This document shows, piece after piece, positions 25,167-33,864 of a stretch of DNA of 64,000 nucleotides. Origin of the DNA: Pseudomonadota bacterium (GTDB taxonomy: Bacteria > Pseudomonadota > Gammaproteobacteria > Steroidobacterales > Steroidobacteraceae); NCBI GenBank assembly GCA_023391815.1, contig JAEWAF010000045.1, positions 1 to 64,000 of the forward strand, given 5' to 3'. The notes beneath the pieces were generated by a model. That model was not told the DNA's origin. It saw nothing but the letters and a program-made list of their open reading frames with translations, and ran no database searches. Position numbers and translations under genes: made by a program. Every line of letters starts with the position of its first letter. Position 1 is the first letter of the stretch.

Positions 25167-26594
25167 CTACTGACCGAATACCCAGCGTATCAATTCTGCA
25201 TGCACGGCTTCGCCCGAGCCGCCTTGCGCGCCGGGATGATTCACGATGATGACCACAACGTAAGTTTTGCCGGAGGCGGCGTTGACGAAGCCGGCGAGCG
25301 CGCTGACGTTGTCGAGATGGCCGGTCTTCAGACGAATGCGCCCTTGCATGCCGGGCGATTTGAATCGGTTACGCAATGTTCCATCGGTGGCGGACAGCGG
25401 CAGGGACGCGGCGAACTCCGGCATGAACGGGCTGTGCCACGCCAGGTCCAGCATCTCGCCCAGACCGCGGGCGGTCACTCGCTCGGCGCGCGACAACCCC
25501 GAGCCGTTATCGAGCACGAACCCGGGCATGTTGATGCCGCGATTCGAGAGCCACGAACGAACGGCGTTGCGACCGCTTTCGACGGTCGCGGGCGGTCCAT
25601 ATTTCTCCGCGCCCAAGGTCAGCATCAAGTGCCGCGCCATCACGTTGTTGGAATATTTGTTCACCAGCCGGATGATTTCCGCGAGCGTCATCGAGTCGTG
25701 CTCGTACAGCAGCCTGGCGCTGGCCGGCAATGTTTCTATTCGCATCTCGCCGTCCATCGCGCCGCCCGATTGCGTCCACAACGTGCGAAACGTACCGTAC
25801 GCGTAGTCGGGAGCCGTCATGATCGCGCGGCCGATCGAGAAGCTGCCGCAGGATATCGGCAACGTTCCGCCGACTACGACCGTGTTCGGGTGGTCGATGG
25901 GATCGGGCGTGCTGAACGTGACGCCCGAGGTGTAGCACTTGCCGCTCACCAGTCGCACCTGATTTTGCAGGTCGAGGTTGACGGGCAGCGGATTGACCAG
26001 GATCAGCGGTCGTCCGCGCTGCTCGTTGGCGATGAGCGTGAAGCGCGAGGTCTGGAAGTTCACCATCAACGCGTCCGGCAGCACGTTGTAGCTTCGGAAC
26101 GGTTGTGAATCGAACTCGGCGCGAGAGCCTTCGGCCGGCGCGAAATAACTCCGATCGACCACGAAGTCGCCGGTGATCTTGGCCAGCCCCTGCTCGCGCA
26201 GGCCCTGCACGAAGCGCCACCAATGCTCGGAGGTCATGTACGGATCGCCGCCGCCGACCACGAACAGATCGCCGTTCAGCACGCCGTTCGCCAGGGCACC
26301 GTTGCTATAGGCACGAGTCTTCCAGGTGTAGCTCGGACCGAGCGAGTCCAGCGCGACGTAGGTGGTCAGCACCTTGATGACCGAGGCCGGGCTGCGTGGC
26401 TGGCTGTCGTTGACCTGAAGCACCACCTCGTTGGTGTTCGCGTCCCGCACGTAGATGCTGACGCCCTTGGTCGGGATGCCGACGCGGTCCATGACGCGCA
26501 GGACAGCGGGCGGCAGTTGCGAGTCGCGGGCTTGCGCGAGCGAGTGAAATCCAACAGCAGCGAGCGCGGCCAGCGCGACGAGAGGTTTGAGCAT
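25167..26594 (-). CDS. dacB: D-alanyl-D-alanine carboxypeptidase/endopeptidase (PBP4 type)
   Basis: 475 residues from ATG 26594 with signal peptide MLKPLVALAALAAVGFHSLAQA. The penicillin-binding signature is complete: S-x-x-K in SPASVIK (serine nucleophile), S-x-N in YSNNVMARH, and K-T-G in RLKTGHLD near the C-terminus. The large insertion between the first and second motif, typical of PBP4, is present. It acts in the periplasm, trimming peptidoglycan pentapeptides and cleaving cross-links. ATG 26594 has a weak ribosome-binding site; the longer open frame upstream has no such support. The gene is divergent from the DUF502 gene across 156 bases. Confidence 0.9.
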   Translation of the reverse strand: MLKPLVALAALAAVGFHSLAQARDSQLPPAVLRVMDRVGIPTKGVSIYVRDANTNEVVLQVNDSQPRSPASVIKVLTTYVALDSLGPSYTWKTRAYSNGALANGVLNGDLFVVGGGDPYMTSEHWWRFVQGLREQGLAKITGDFVVDRSYFAPAEGSRAEFDSQPFRSYNVLPDALMVNFQTSRFTLIANEQRGRPLILVNPLPVNLDLQNQVRLVSGKCYTSGVTFSTPDPIDHPNTVVVGGTLPISCGSFSIGRAIMTAPDYAYGTFRTLWTQSGGAMDGEMRIETLPASARLLYEHDSMTLAEIIRLVNKYSNNVMARHLMLTLGAEKYGPPATVESGRNAVRSWLSNRGINMPGFVLDNGSGLSRAERVTARGLGEMLDLAWHSPFMPEFAASLPLSATDGTLRNRFKSPGMQGRIRLKTGHLDNVSALAGFVNAASGKTYVVVIIVNHPGAQGGSGEAVHAELIRWVFGQ

Positions 26595-26750
26595 TCGGCG
26601 ACGAATCGGAACGAGCGGCAAGCGGCGGAGGACGGCGATTTTAGCAGCGACTTCGCCATGCAGCGCTGCAAAGTCGGGCCGCGATGTTCTTCTGTACGGG
26701 TACGCCGCATACTGCGCGCTCTTTCGGCGGTGGACTGATGGGCTTCGACG

Positions 26751-27350
26751 ATGCGGCGACTGTGGAATACCTTTCTCAAAGGCCTGGCGGCGGTGCTGCC
26801 GCTGGCACTCACGGTCTACGTCGTGTTCTGGCTGGCGAAGACCGCCGAGTCGGTGCTGGGCGGGCCGCTGCGTGCCCTGTTGCCCGCGGACCAGTATTGG
26901 CCGGGGCTCGGGCTGCTGGTGGCTTTCCTGCTGATCCTGGTCGTCGGCCTGTTGGTCGACGCATACATCGTGCGGCGGCTGTTTCGCTACGGCGAATCGA
27001 TCCTGGCGCGCATTCCCATCGTCAAGACCATCTTTGGCGCGTTCAAGGACTTCAGCCGGTTCCTGCCGGCCGGCGGCAAAGGCCGCGACTTGAAGCGGGT
27101 GGTGCTGTGGCGCTTCGGCAGCGCTCAGCTGATCGGCTTCGTCACCGAGGAGCAGCTCAGCCCGAAGCTGTTCGGGCCGAACAACGAGGATCTGGTCGCG
27201 GTGTACTTTCCCATGAGTTATCAGATCGGCGGCTACACCTTGTATCTGCACAAGGACGAGCTGCGCGAGACCGAGCTGTCGGTGGAAGAGGCCATGCGCC
27301 TGGTGCTGATCGGCGGCGTCACCAGCCAGCCGGTCGCAGGAAACGGATAG
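26751..27350 (+). CDS. DUF502 family membrane protein
   Basis: 199 residues with two N-terminal TM helices: about 7-30 (TFLKGLAAVLPLALTVYVVFWLA) and 50-72 (LGLLVAFLLILVVGLLVDAYIV). Then comes the family's conserved cytoplasmic part: RIPIVKTIFGAFKDFSR, LKRVVLWRF, IGFVTEE, VAVYFPMSYQIGGYTLYL and MRLVLIGGV. DUF502 proteins are widespread and of unknown function; some lie next to envelope or translation genes. Here the next gene, an AlkA-type glycosylase, starts 34 bases downstream, which may just be chance clustering. Confidence 0.9.
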   Translation: MRRLWNTFLKGLAAVLPLALTVYVVFWLAKTAESVLGGPLRALLPADQYWPGLGLLVAFLLILVVGLLVDAYIVRRLFRYGESILARIPIVKTIFGAFKDFSRFLPAGGKGRDLKRVVLWRFGSAQLIGFVTEEQLSPKLFGPNNEDLVAVYFPMSYQIGGYTLYLHKDELRETELSVEEAMRLVLIGGVTSQPVAGNG

Positions 27351-27384
27351 AGCCGGGCGCCGCCCGCGGTTTAGGTTGGAGCGA

Positions 27385-28173
27385 ATGCTCATCGGTCACA
27401 TCCCGGTCCGCACGCCGTTTCCCTGGCAGGTGCTGCTGGACTATTACTCGCATCGTCTCACGCCCACTTTCGAGTCCGTCGAAGGCGGGCGCTATCAACG
27501 CTCGGTCGGCAAGCGGATCGTCACTGTGGAGTACGAGGCCAGGCCATCGCGGCTGATCGTTACCGCGAACGGCCGGGTCAACGCGGAGGAAACATTGGCC
27601 GCGGCCGCCCGACTGTTCGATGTCGAGCACGATCACGATCTGATTCATGAACATCTGCATCGCTCCAAGCCGCTCAAACAACGCCTGGCGAATCTGCCGG
27701 GCATGCGGCCGCTAGGCGCCTGGTCGCCGTTCGAGCTTTGCATCCGAACCATTCTGGGACAGCAAGTGACCGTTGCCGCCGCCGGCACGCTCATGCGGCG
27801 ATTGGTGGAGCGATGTGGCTCGATCACGCCGGAATGCGTGGTCGCCGCGGATGTTTCCAACATGGGCATGCCCGGCAAGCGCGCGGCGGCGTTGCAGTCG
27901 TTTGCACGAGCCATTGTCGAGGGACGAGTGGATTTTTCGCAGCCGTGGGCGCAAGTGGACGCGGCATTACAAACATTGCCGGGCTTCGGTCCCTGGACGC
28001 GTTCGTATCTGGCGATTCGTTTGGGCAGGGATCGGGATGCGTTTCCCGCTTCCGATATCGGTTTGATCCGTGCCGCCAACGTGGCAACGCCCGCCGAGCT
28101 GCTCAAGCTCGCCGAAGCGTGGCGGCCGATGCGCGCTTACGCTGCCATTTATCTGTGGGCGGTGGCCGCCTGA
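27385..28173 (+). CDS. alkA: DNA-3-methyladenine glycosylase II (AlkA type)
   Basis: 262 residues from ATG 27385; AGG lies nine bases upstream, and an in-frame TTG at 27376 is possible. The protein has the HhH-GPD fold: the hairpin LPGFGPWTRSYLAIR followed by PASDIGL, whose Asp is the catalytic residue of the family. FELCIRTILGQQVTVAAAGTLM is the preceding helix pair of AlkA. It removes alkylated purines from DNA. The N-terminal part (about 1-80) matches the AlkA N-terminal domain. No Ada or other methyl-response gene is in the window. A Cys-zinc or iron-sulfur loop of Nth-type enzymes is absent. Confidence 0.88.
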   Translation: MLIGHIPVRTPFPWQVLLDYYSHRLTPTFESVEGGRYQRSVGKRIVTVEYEARPSRLIVTANGRVNAEETLAAAARLFDVEHDHDLIHEHLHRSKPLKQRLANLPGMRPLGAWSPFELCIRTILGQQVTVAAAGTLMRRLVERCGSITPECVVAADVSNMGMPGKRAAALQSFARAIVEGRVDFSQPWAQVDAALQTLPGFGPWTRSYLAIRLGRDRDAFPASDIGLIRAANVATPAELLKLAEAWRPMRAYAAIYLWAVAA

Positions 28174-28348
28174 CCCGATGGGCGAAACCAGGGCCGCAGG
28201 CCGCCGTAAAAACACCTGAAATCAGCTCATCTCCAGCCTTGCGCGCGCCATCTTTGTGATGGCGCTCTCGACCTGCCAAATCCTGGCCAACGAGTGCCAA
28301 TTCTTGTCACCTGCGCACTGTCACATGAATTGTGGCGGGTTTAACAAT

Positions 28349-28376
28349 TTGACAATCTGACGCGCGCCAGTTGAAT
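28349..28376 (+). promoter_or_regulatory. Candidate sigma-70-like promoter for the glycosyltransferase gene
   Basis: TTGACA (28349-28354, exact -35) is followed after 16 bases by TTGAAT (28371-28376), a 4/6 match to the -10 box. It stands in an AT-richer part of the 264-base gap before the start at 28438. A low-confidence call by eye. Confidence 0.35.
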
Positions 28377-28437
28377 CGGACTGCTGTTACGATTTCATCA
28401 TTCACTCCGTAACAGGACGCCGAGCGACGGTTTGGTC

Positions 28438-31044
28438 GTGTCCGACGCCAATCTTCGACAAATACGCGTGTTGCATCTGGTGAGCGCCGGCGGCGTCGCC
28501 AGCGTCTTGCAGCCGTCGCTGTTCATGCCGCTGCTGACACGCTTGCCTCGGCAGCGAGTGAAGGCGCAGGTCGCGTGCCTGTCGCCGGGCGCCGTGCCCT
28601 CCGCGGTGCTACGCCAGAATGGCGTGCCCACATTCGATCTGGCGCTGTCGCGCAAACGGTTCTCGCCGAAAGCGTTCCAGGAGCTGGTGCAGTCCACACG
28701 TAACTTCCGGCCGGATGTCATTCAGGCGTGGGGGCACACCGCGCAAGTGATATCGACGCTGCTTCGTAAGCGCTGCGATTGGAAGCCGCGCCTGGTGTGG
28801 AGTGTGTCCGATACCACGCCGCTCGCGAAGAACGCCGGCTTCATCGATCGGCAGAAGCTGAAGTATGCCGCGAAGTTTGCCACGGGCGCCGATCGCATCG
28901 TTTACGCGTCCGAGTCCGGTGCATCTCAACATCGTCGCGTCGGCTTTCCGGATGGCGGTCATGAAACGATTCCGCCCGGGGTGGATGCGACGCGCTTCAA
29001 GCCCGATTTCGCTGCCCGCCGCAAGCTGCGTGAAGAGCTGAGCCTGCCGGGCGAAGCCTTCGTCATCGGCATGGCCGCGCCGTTTCAGGCCGAATATGAC
29101 CACGCGACTTTGATCCGCGCCGTCGGCGACTTGATCAAGACCAATCCAAACATCGCGCTGGTGCTCGCGGGCCACGGCGTGCAGAAGGGCAATGCCCCGT
29201 TGATGGCACTCGTCGGTGGTGGCTCGCTATCCACTCGCGTGCATCTGCTGGGCGAATGGTCCGACATCAACGGGTTGTACAACGCGTGCGATGTTGTTTG
29301 TTCCAGCGCGGTCAACGATCAGTCGCGCATGAACGTCGTCATGGCAATGCTGTGCGGTGTGCCGGTGGTCGCCACGGGGATTGGCGCGCAAGGTGAATTG
29401 ATCGGACAGCATGGTGTGGCGATCGAGCCTGGCAGCCCGACGGCGTTTATCAAGGGCATCACTCGCGTGATGCAGCTGACGCCGGAGAAACGAACTCATA
29501 TGGCACAAGGCGCGCGCAAGCACGCGTTGGCCAATTACGTTTACGTACGCTCGCTGCAGAAATATCTGCAGCTGTACTACGATTTGATCGGCCGCCAGTC
29601 GCTCGTGACCAAGGATCTGCCCGCGCCGGAGATCGACGCGACGCTGACGGTGCCGCCGGCGTTGCCGAGCGAAGCGGAGATGAATGCGGGCAGGCGCAAG
29701 CCGGTCACGGTCGTCGATCTGTCCGATCCGGACTCGCTGGAATCCAAGGTCAGCGAGCAGGCGGCGGAAGAGCTTCCCAAGTGGCGTGTCGAGCAGGAAC
29801 AGGAGCGCGCCCGGCGCGAGGCCGAGGTCGAAGCGAAGGTCGCCGCCAGCAAGTCGGTCGGTGACGTGCTGGAAGTGTTCGAGAGTCGGCAGGTGACGCT
29901 CAGCAGCGAGTCGCCGATGACCGAGCGGGCGCGGGGCGTGGCGGACGATTCTGAAGAGTTGTTGTCGCCCGACATCCTGGCCGTCGACGCGCCTGCGCCG
30001 ACGCCGCGTGTTTCGAATGCGCCTTCGGGTGCGAAGAAATCCAGCGCGCCTTCGGCGGCGCAGGCCGCGCCTCAACCGGATGCGGCGAAACAGGCCGCTC
30101 TAAAAGCTGCGCGCATGGCCGCGCTTCAGCCGATTGCGCCGCCCCCGAAGCCCACGGCTGCGCCGAAGGCTGCGTCGGCTGTGACCAGGCCGCCGGCGTC
30201 ATCGCCCATGACACGTCCGCCGGTCTCGACGCCTGTTACGCGTCCGCCCGCTCTAGCGACGGCGTCCTCTGAGTTTTCGACGTCACCTGAATCCGCGCCG
30301 TCGAAGCGAATCGATGCCGCGCCGCTTGGGCACGATTTGGTGTTGCCTTCGGGGTCGATCGAGTCCGCGCCGCTTGCGGCTGAGTCGATGCTGTCGACGA
30401 CGCCGTCGGCCGAGCTGGCGTTCACCAATGTCGGAGGAAAGGCAGACATCGCCAGCACACAGCCACTCGAGGCCCTGCCCGAAGGCACGCAGGCCGGTCT
30501 GGCTGCGCTGAAGCTTCCCGAAATCGCTGATGTTTCCTCTGCGACCGCGAATCAGAAGCTCGACATCGGCAGCACGCAGCCGTTGGGAACGTTGGCACAG
30601 GACCTGGCCAACGCGGCGCTGGCCGGCGAGGATCTCGCCGATGTCTTCATGCCCGAACTCTCCAAGCCCGCCGCGACGGCCGCTGCGGCCAAGGCGATCG
30701 ATCTCAAGCCACTCGACCCCACGCCGGAGCCACCAATCGCGAACGGCAGCATGACCGAGTTCGGCGAGCTGACATTGCTCGCGACCGGCGAATGGCAGGC
30801 GATGCAGCGCTCGGACGCCAAGGCAGAATCCAAGGCTGAAGCAAAGGCCGAATCGAAGATCGAAGCCAAGGCTGCAGCGAAGCTCGAATCGAAGGGTGAC
30901 GCGAACACGGGGCCGGTCAAGACCGCCGAACTCAGCAGCGCCGAAACGTTGTCATTGATCTCGATGCCGGCGGCGAGTTCTGACGAACTCACCTTGCTGC
31001 CCGAGCCGGAAGCCGAGCCGAAGCGCGCGGCCAACGGCAAGTAG
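28438..31044 (+). CDS. GT4-like glycosyltransferase with long low-complexity C-terminal tail
   Basis: 868 residues from GTG 28438; a TTG two codons earlier is possible. Residues 1-385 are a GT-B fold glycosyltransferase of the GT4 type: the N-terminal VLHLVSAGGVAS, the acceptor-side PDVIQAWGHTAQ, a linker ending in the family-typical VIYASESG-like stretch, VRH-type HLLGEWSDINGLYNACDVV and the GVPVVATGIGAQGELI donor-side motif. The donor sugar is unknown. Residues about 390-868 are disordered, Ala/Pro/Ser/Lys-rich, with two STQPL repeats (about residues 677 and 717) and an Ala-Lys-Glu stretch at about 800-825 (KAESKAEAKAESK). Members of the family rarely carry such a tail. The neighbouring eda gene converges on it; no capsule or LPS cluster is visible. 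Confidence 0.85.
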   Translation: MSDANLRQIRVLHLVSAGGVASVLQPSLFMPLLTRLPRQRVKAQVACLSPGAVPSAVLRQNGVPTFDLALSRKRFSPKAFQELVQSTRNFRPDVIQAWGHTAQVISTLLRKRCDWKPRLVWSVSDTTPLAKNAGFIDRQKLKYAAKFATGADRIVYASESGASQHRRVGFPDGGHETIPPGVDATRFKPDFAARRKLREELSLPGEAFVIGMAAPFQAEYDHATLIRAVGDLIKTNPNIALVLAGHGVQKGNAPLMALVGGGSLSTRVHLLGEWSDINGLYNACDVVCSSAVNDQSRMNVVMAMLCGVPVVATGIGAQGELIGQHGVAIEPGSPTAFIKGITRVMQLTPEKRTHMAQGARKHALANYVYVRSLQKYLQLYYDLIGRQSLVTKDLPAPEIDATLTVPPALPSEAEMNAGRRKPVTVVDLSDPDSLESKVSEQAAEELPKWRVEQEQERARREAEVEAKVAASKSVGDVLEVFESRQVTLSSESPMTERARGVADDSEELLSPDILAVDAPAPTPRVSNAPSGAKKSSAPSAAQAAPQPDAAKQAALKAARMAALQPIAPPPKPTAAPKAASAVTRPPASSPMTRPPVSTPVTRPPALATASSEFSTSPESAPSKRIDAAPLGHDLVLPSGSIESAPLAAESMLSTTPSAELAFTNVGGKADIASTQPLEALPEGTQAGLAALKLPEIADVSSATANQKLDIGSTQPLGTLAQDLANAALAGEDLADVFMPELSKPAATAAAAKAIDLKPLDPTPEPPIANGSMTEFGELTLLATGEWQAMQRSDAKAESKAEAKAESKIEAKAAAKLESKGDANTGPVKTAELSSAETLSLISMPAASSDELTLLPEPEAEPKRAANGK

Positions 31045-31132
31045 TAACGCGTCCAACCCGCTTGCCAGCGCAGCCGTTGCGAACCGGCCGTCGTTCAGCG
31101 ACAACCGTCGCGCTCGATCCGCGATCGCCGGC

Positions 31133-31762
31133 CTACTTCGCCTTCGCGAGCGACGCCGCATCCTTCGCGAGCTGCTCAATCGCAGCCCAATCTCCCGCAC
31201 GAATCTTGTCCGCCGGCGCAACCCACGATCCGCCAACGCACGCCACATTCGGCAGCGCCAAGAACTCCGGTGCCGTGGCGCGAGTGATGCCGCCAGTCGG
31301 GCAGAACACGACTTCCGGGAACGGCGCGCCGAGCGCCTTCAACATCCCGATGCCGCCCGCCTGCTGAGCTGGAAACAATTTGAACGTGTCGTAGCCCCAG
31401 CCCAGGCCGGCCAACAATTCCGTGGGCGTCATGATCCCAGGCAGCATCGGGAACGAAGCCGCACGCGCGGCCGCAGCCATCTCGGCAGTGAGTCCGGGGC
31501 TCACGCCGAACTGAGCACCCGCATTTCCCGCGGTGACGAAATCGCCAGGACGCGCGAGCGTCCCGACCCCGACCACCGCATCCGGCACCGACTTGCGCAT
31601 CGCTTCGATCGCAGGCAACGCAGCCGGCGTGCGCAAGGTGACTTCCAAAACACGCAGACCGCCAGCACTGAGCGCGCGCGCGAGCGGCACGGCGTGATCG
31701 ATGTGCTCGATCGTGAGCACCGGAATAACAGGAGCGAGCGCGAGAATGGATCGAATGTTCAT
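31133..31762 (-). CDS. eda: 2-dehydro-3-deoxy-phosphogluconate (KDPG) aldolase
   Basis: 209 residues from ATG 31762; upstream TTG 31792 lacks support and no good ribosome-binding site is seen. The class I aldolase fold is clear: VIPVLTIE, LRVLEVTLRTPAAL with the catalytic Glu, VGVGTL, FGVSPGL, MLPGIMTPTEL, and the Schiff-base lysine in YDTFKLFPA, then FCPTGGI. It splits KDPG to pyruvate and glyceraldehyde-3-phosphate. It follows edd on the same strand with 36 bases between, making an edd-eda operon divergent from zwf-pgl-glk. Confidence 0.95.
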   Translation of the reverse strand: MNIRSILALAPVIPVLTIEHIDHAVPLARALSAGGLRVLEVTLRTPAALPAIEAMRKSVPDAVVGVGTLARPGDFVTAGNAGAQFGVSPGLTAEMAAAARAASFPMLPGIMTPTELLAGLGWGYDTFKLFPAQQAGGIGMLKALGAPFPEVVFCPTGGITRATAPEFLALPNVACVGGSWVAPADKIRAGDWAAIEQLAKDAASLAKAK

Positions 31763-31798
31763 GGAAGAGCAGTGACTTCTAACGAATGACAAATAGGC

Positions 31799-33637
31799 TC
31801 AGAGAGTGCCATAAACCGAAGCGGCACCCGCTTCGGCATCGCCCGCGGCGCTTCGGAAGGTAGCGAACAATTCTCGCCCCACGCCAAAGCCGTTGTGACT
31901 CAAATCCGGCCTCGGTACGACGCGACTGCGCAGCACCGCCTCGGGCACCTTCACCTCGAGCACGCCGGTGTAGCTGTCCAGGCGAATGATATCGCCATCC
32001 TGCACCTTCTCGAGCGGCCCGCCCGCGAGACATTCCGGCGTCATATGAATCGCTGCCGGCACCGCGCCCGATGCGCCAGACATCCGGCCATCGGTCACGA
32101 GCGCGACTTTGAAGCCCTTGCTTTGTAGCGAGGTGAGCGTCGGTGTCAGCTGGTGCAGCTCCGGCATGCCGTTGGCGCGTGGCCCCTGATAACGAACGAC
32201 GACGACACAATCGCGTGCCAGCTCGCCGGCTTTGAACGCCTTGATCACATCCTCCTGATCGTTGAAAACGCGCGCGGGGGCTTCGACCACACGATGTTGT
32301 GGCTGAACGGCCGACGTCTTGATCACGCCGCGACCCAGATTCCCACGCAGCACTTTCAGTCCGCCATCGGCGCCGAAAGGGTCGGTGATCGGACGCAACA
32401 CTTCGCGATCGCCGCTTTGCTCCGGCGCCGGGCGCCACTGCAAGCCATCCGGGCTCAGCCACGGCTCGCGCGTATAAGCATCGAGGCCCTGACCGACCAC
32501 GGTGATCGTGTCCTGATGTAACAACCCCGAGCTGATCAGTTCGCGAATCAGGAAGCCGATACCGCCCGCGGCATGGAAGTGATTCACGTCGGCGGCGCCG
32601 TTCGGATAGATGCGCGCCAGCAACGGCACGATCTCGGACAGATCGCTGAAATCGTCCCAATTGATGTTGATGCCCGCGGCGCGCGCCATCGCCACGAGGT
32701 GCAATGTGTGATTGGTCGAGCCGCCCGTGGCCAGCAGACCCACGATCGCATTCACGATGGCACGCTCGTCGACCGTCTCGCTCAAGGGCAGATACTCATC
32801 ACCAAGCGCCGTGATCTTGGCGGCGCGCCGAGCGGCCGCGCTCGTGAGCGCGTCGCGCAGCGGAGTGTTTGGAGTGACGAAAGCGGCGCCCGGCAGATGC
32901 AGGCCCATCACCTCCATCATCACTTGATTGCTGTTGGCCGTGCCGTAGAACGTGCATGTACCTTGCGAGTGATAGCTCTGCGCTTCCGATTCGAGCAGCG
33001 CGTCCCGACCGACCTTGCCTTCGGCGAACAGCTGGCGAATGCGCGCCTTTTCTTTGTTCGGAATGCCCGAGGTCATCGGTCCGCCCGGCACGAAGATGGT
33101 CGGCAGGTGGCCGAAGGTCAGCGCGCCCATCAACAAACCCGGCACGATCTTGTCGCACACGCCGAGACACAGCGTGGCGTCGAACATGTTGTGAGAGAGC
33201 GCGATCGCCGTGCTCATCGCGATCACGTCACGACTGAACAACGACAGCTCCATGCCCGGCTGACCTTGCGTCACTCCGTCGCACATCGCGGGCACGCCCC
33301 CGGCGAACTGCGCGACTGCGCCGACTTCGCGCGCCGCCAGCTTGATCAACTCCGGAAAGCGCTCGAGCGGTCGGTGTGCCGACAGCATGTCGTTATAAGA
33401 GGAAACGATAGCTAAATTAGGCCAACGCGCGACGCGCAGTTTGTCTTTGTCCTGCGTGTCCATCGCCGCGAAGCCATGCGCCAGATTGGTACAAGACAAG
33501 CCCGCGCGAGTCGGTTTGTCTCGGCGCTGCGCTTCGCGCATGCGTTCCAAATAGGCGTTTCTAGTGGGTTGGCTGCGCTCGCGAATCCTCTCGGTTACGG
33601 CGCGCACGCGTTCATGCAGGGGTGCGCTGGTCTTCAT
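31799..33637 (-). CDS. edd: 6-Phosphogluconate dehydratase
   Basis: 612 residues from ATG 33637, the usual length for Edd. The IlvD/Edd iron-sulfur cysteines lie in CTNLAHGF, CDGVTQGQPG and CLGVCDKIVPG; the substrate loop TDGRMSGASGAVPAA is present. It dehydrates 6-phosphogluconate to KDPG. A GTG at 33661 would add eight residues; the shorter start aligns with E. coli Edd. The product feeds the neighbouring Eda. The [4Fe-4S] cluster is oxygen-sensitive in relatives, so the branch may be affected by oxidative stress. Edd and zwf start 227 bases apart on opposite strands; no HexR palindrome is recognisable there. Confidence 0.95.
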   Translation of the reverse strand: MKTSAPLHERVRAVTERIRERSQPTRNAYLERMREAQRRDKPTRAGLSCTNLAHGFAAMDTQDKDKLRVARWPNLAIVSSYNDMLSAHRPLERFPELIKLAAREVGAVAQFAGGVPAMCDGVTQGQPGMELSLFSRDVIAMSTAIALSHNMFDATLCLGVCDKIVPGLLMGALTFGHLPTIFVPGGPMTSGIPNKEKARIRQLFAEGKVGRDALLESEAQSYHSQGTCTFYGTANSNQVMMEVMGLHLPGAAFVTPNTPLRDALTSAAARRAAKITALGDEYLPLSETVDERAIVNAIVGLLATGGSTNHTLHLVAMARAAGININWDDFSDLSEIVPLLARIYPNGAADVNHFHAAGGIGFLIRELISSGLLHQDTITVVGQGLDAYTREPWLSPDGLQWRPAPEQSGDREVLRPITDPFGADGGLKVLRGNLGRGVIKTSAVQPQHRVVEAPARVFNDQEDVIKAFKAGELARDCVVVVRYQGPRANGMPELHQLTPTLTSLQSKGFKVALVTDGRMSGASGAVPAAIHMTPECLAGGPLEKVQDGDIIRLDSYTGVLEVKVPEAVLRSRVVPRPDLSHNGFGVGRELFATFRSAAGDAEAGAASVYGTL

Positions 33638-33864
33638 GTGTGCTGTTTTCTGACTCGCCACGACTCGATCATGGGGCGCGATTCTAGCGTCTCACGCGGC
33701 GCATCGCTGCGGACTCACGCTATCATCCGCACCGAACTTTGGAATCGCGGCCCGCCCGCTGAAACAAATGTCCACAAAATGTCTCGCCGTTTGTTTGCGG
33801 GTGTCACTGTAGGACGCTAACTTAGCGGGCGCGATCGAGGATTTCCTGCAAGGCGTCAGTATTC

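Noticed and set aside
26595..27392. Long N-terminal extension of the PBP4-type gene
   Set aside because: The signal peptide begins at 26594; the upstream part is opposite the DUF502 gene.
33638..33864. HexR-type operator between edd and zwf
   Set aside because: I looked for a TGTAATTAAATTACA-like palindrome and found none; only weak AT-rich words are present.
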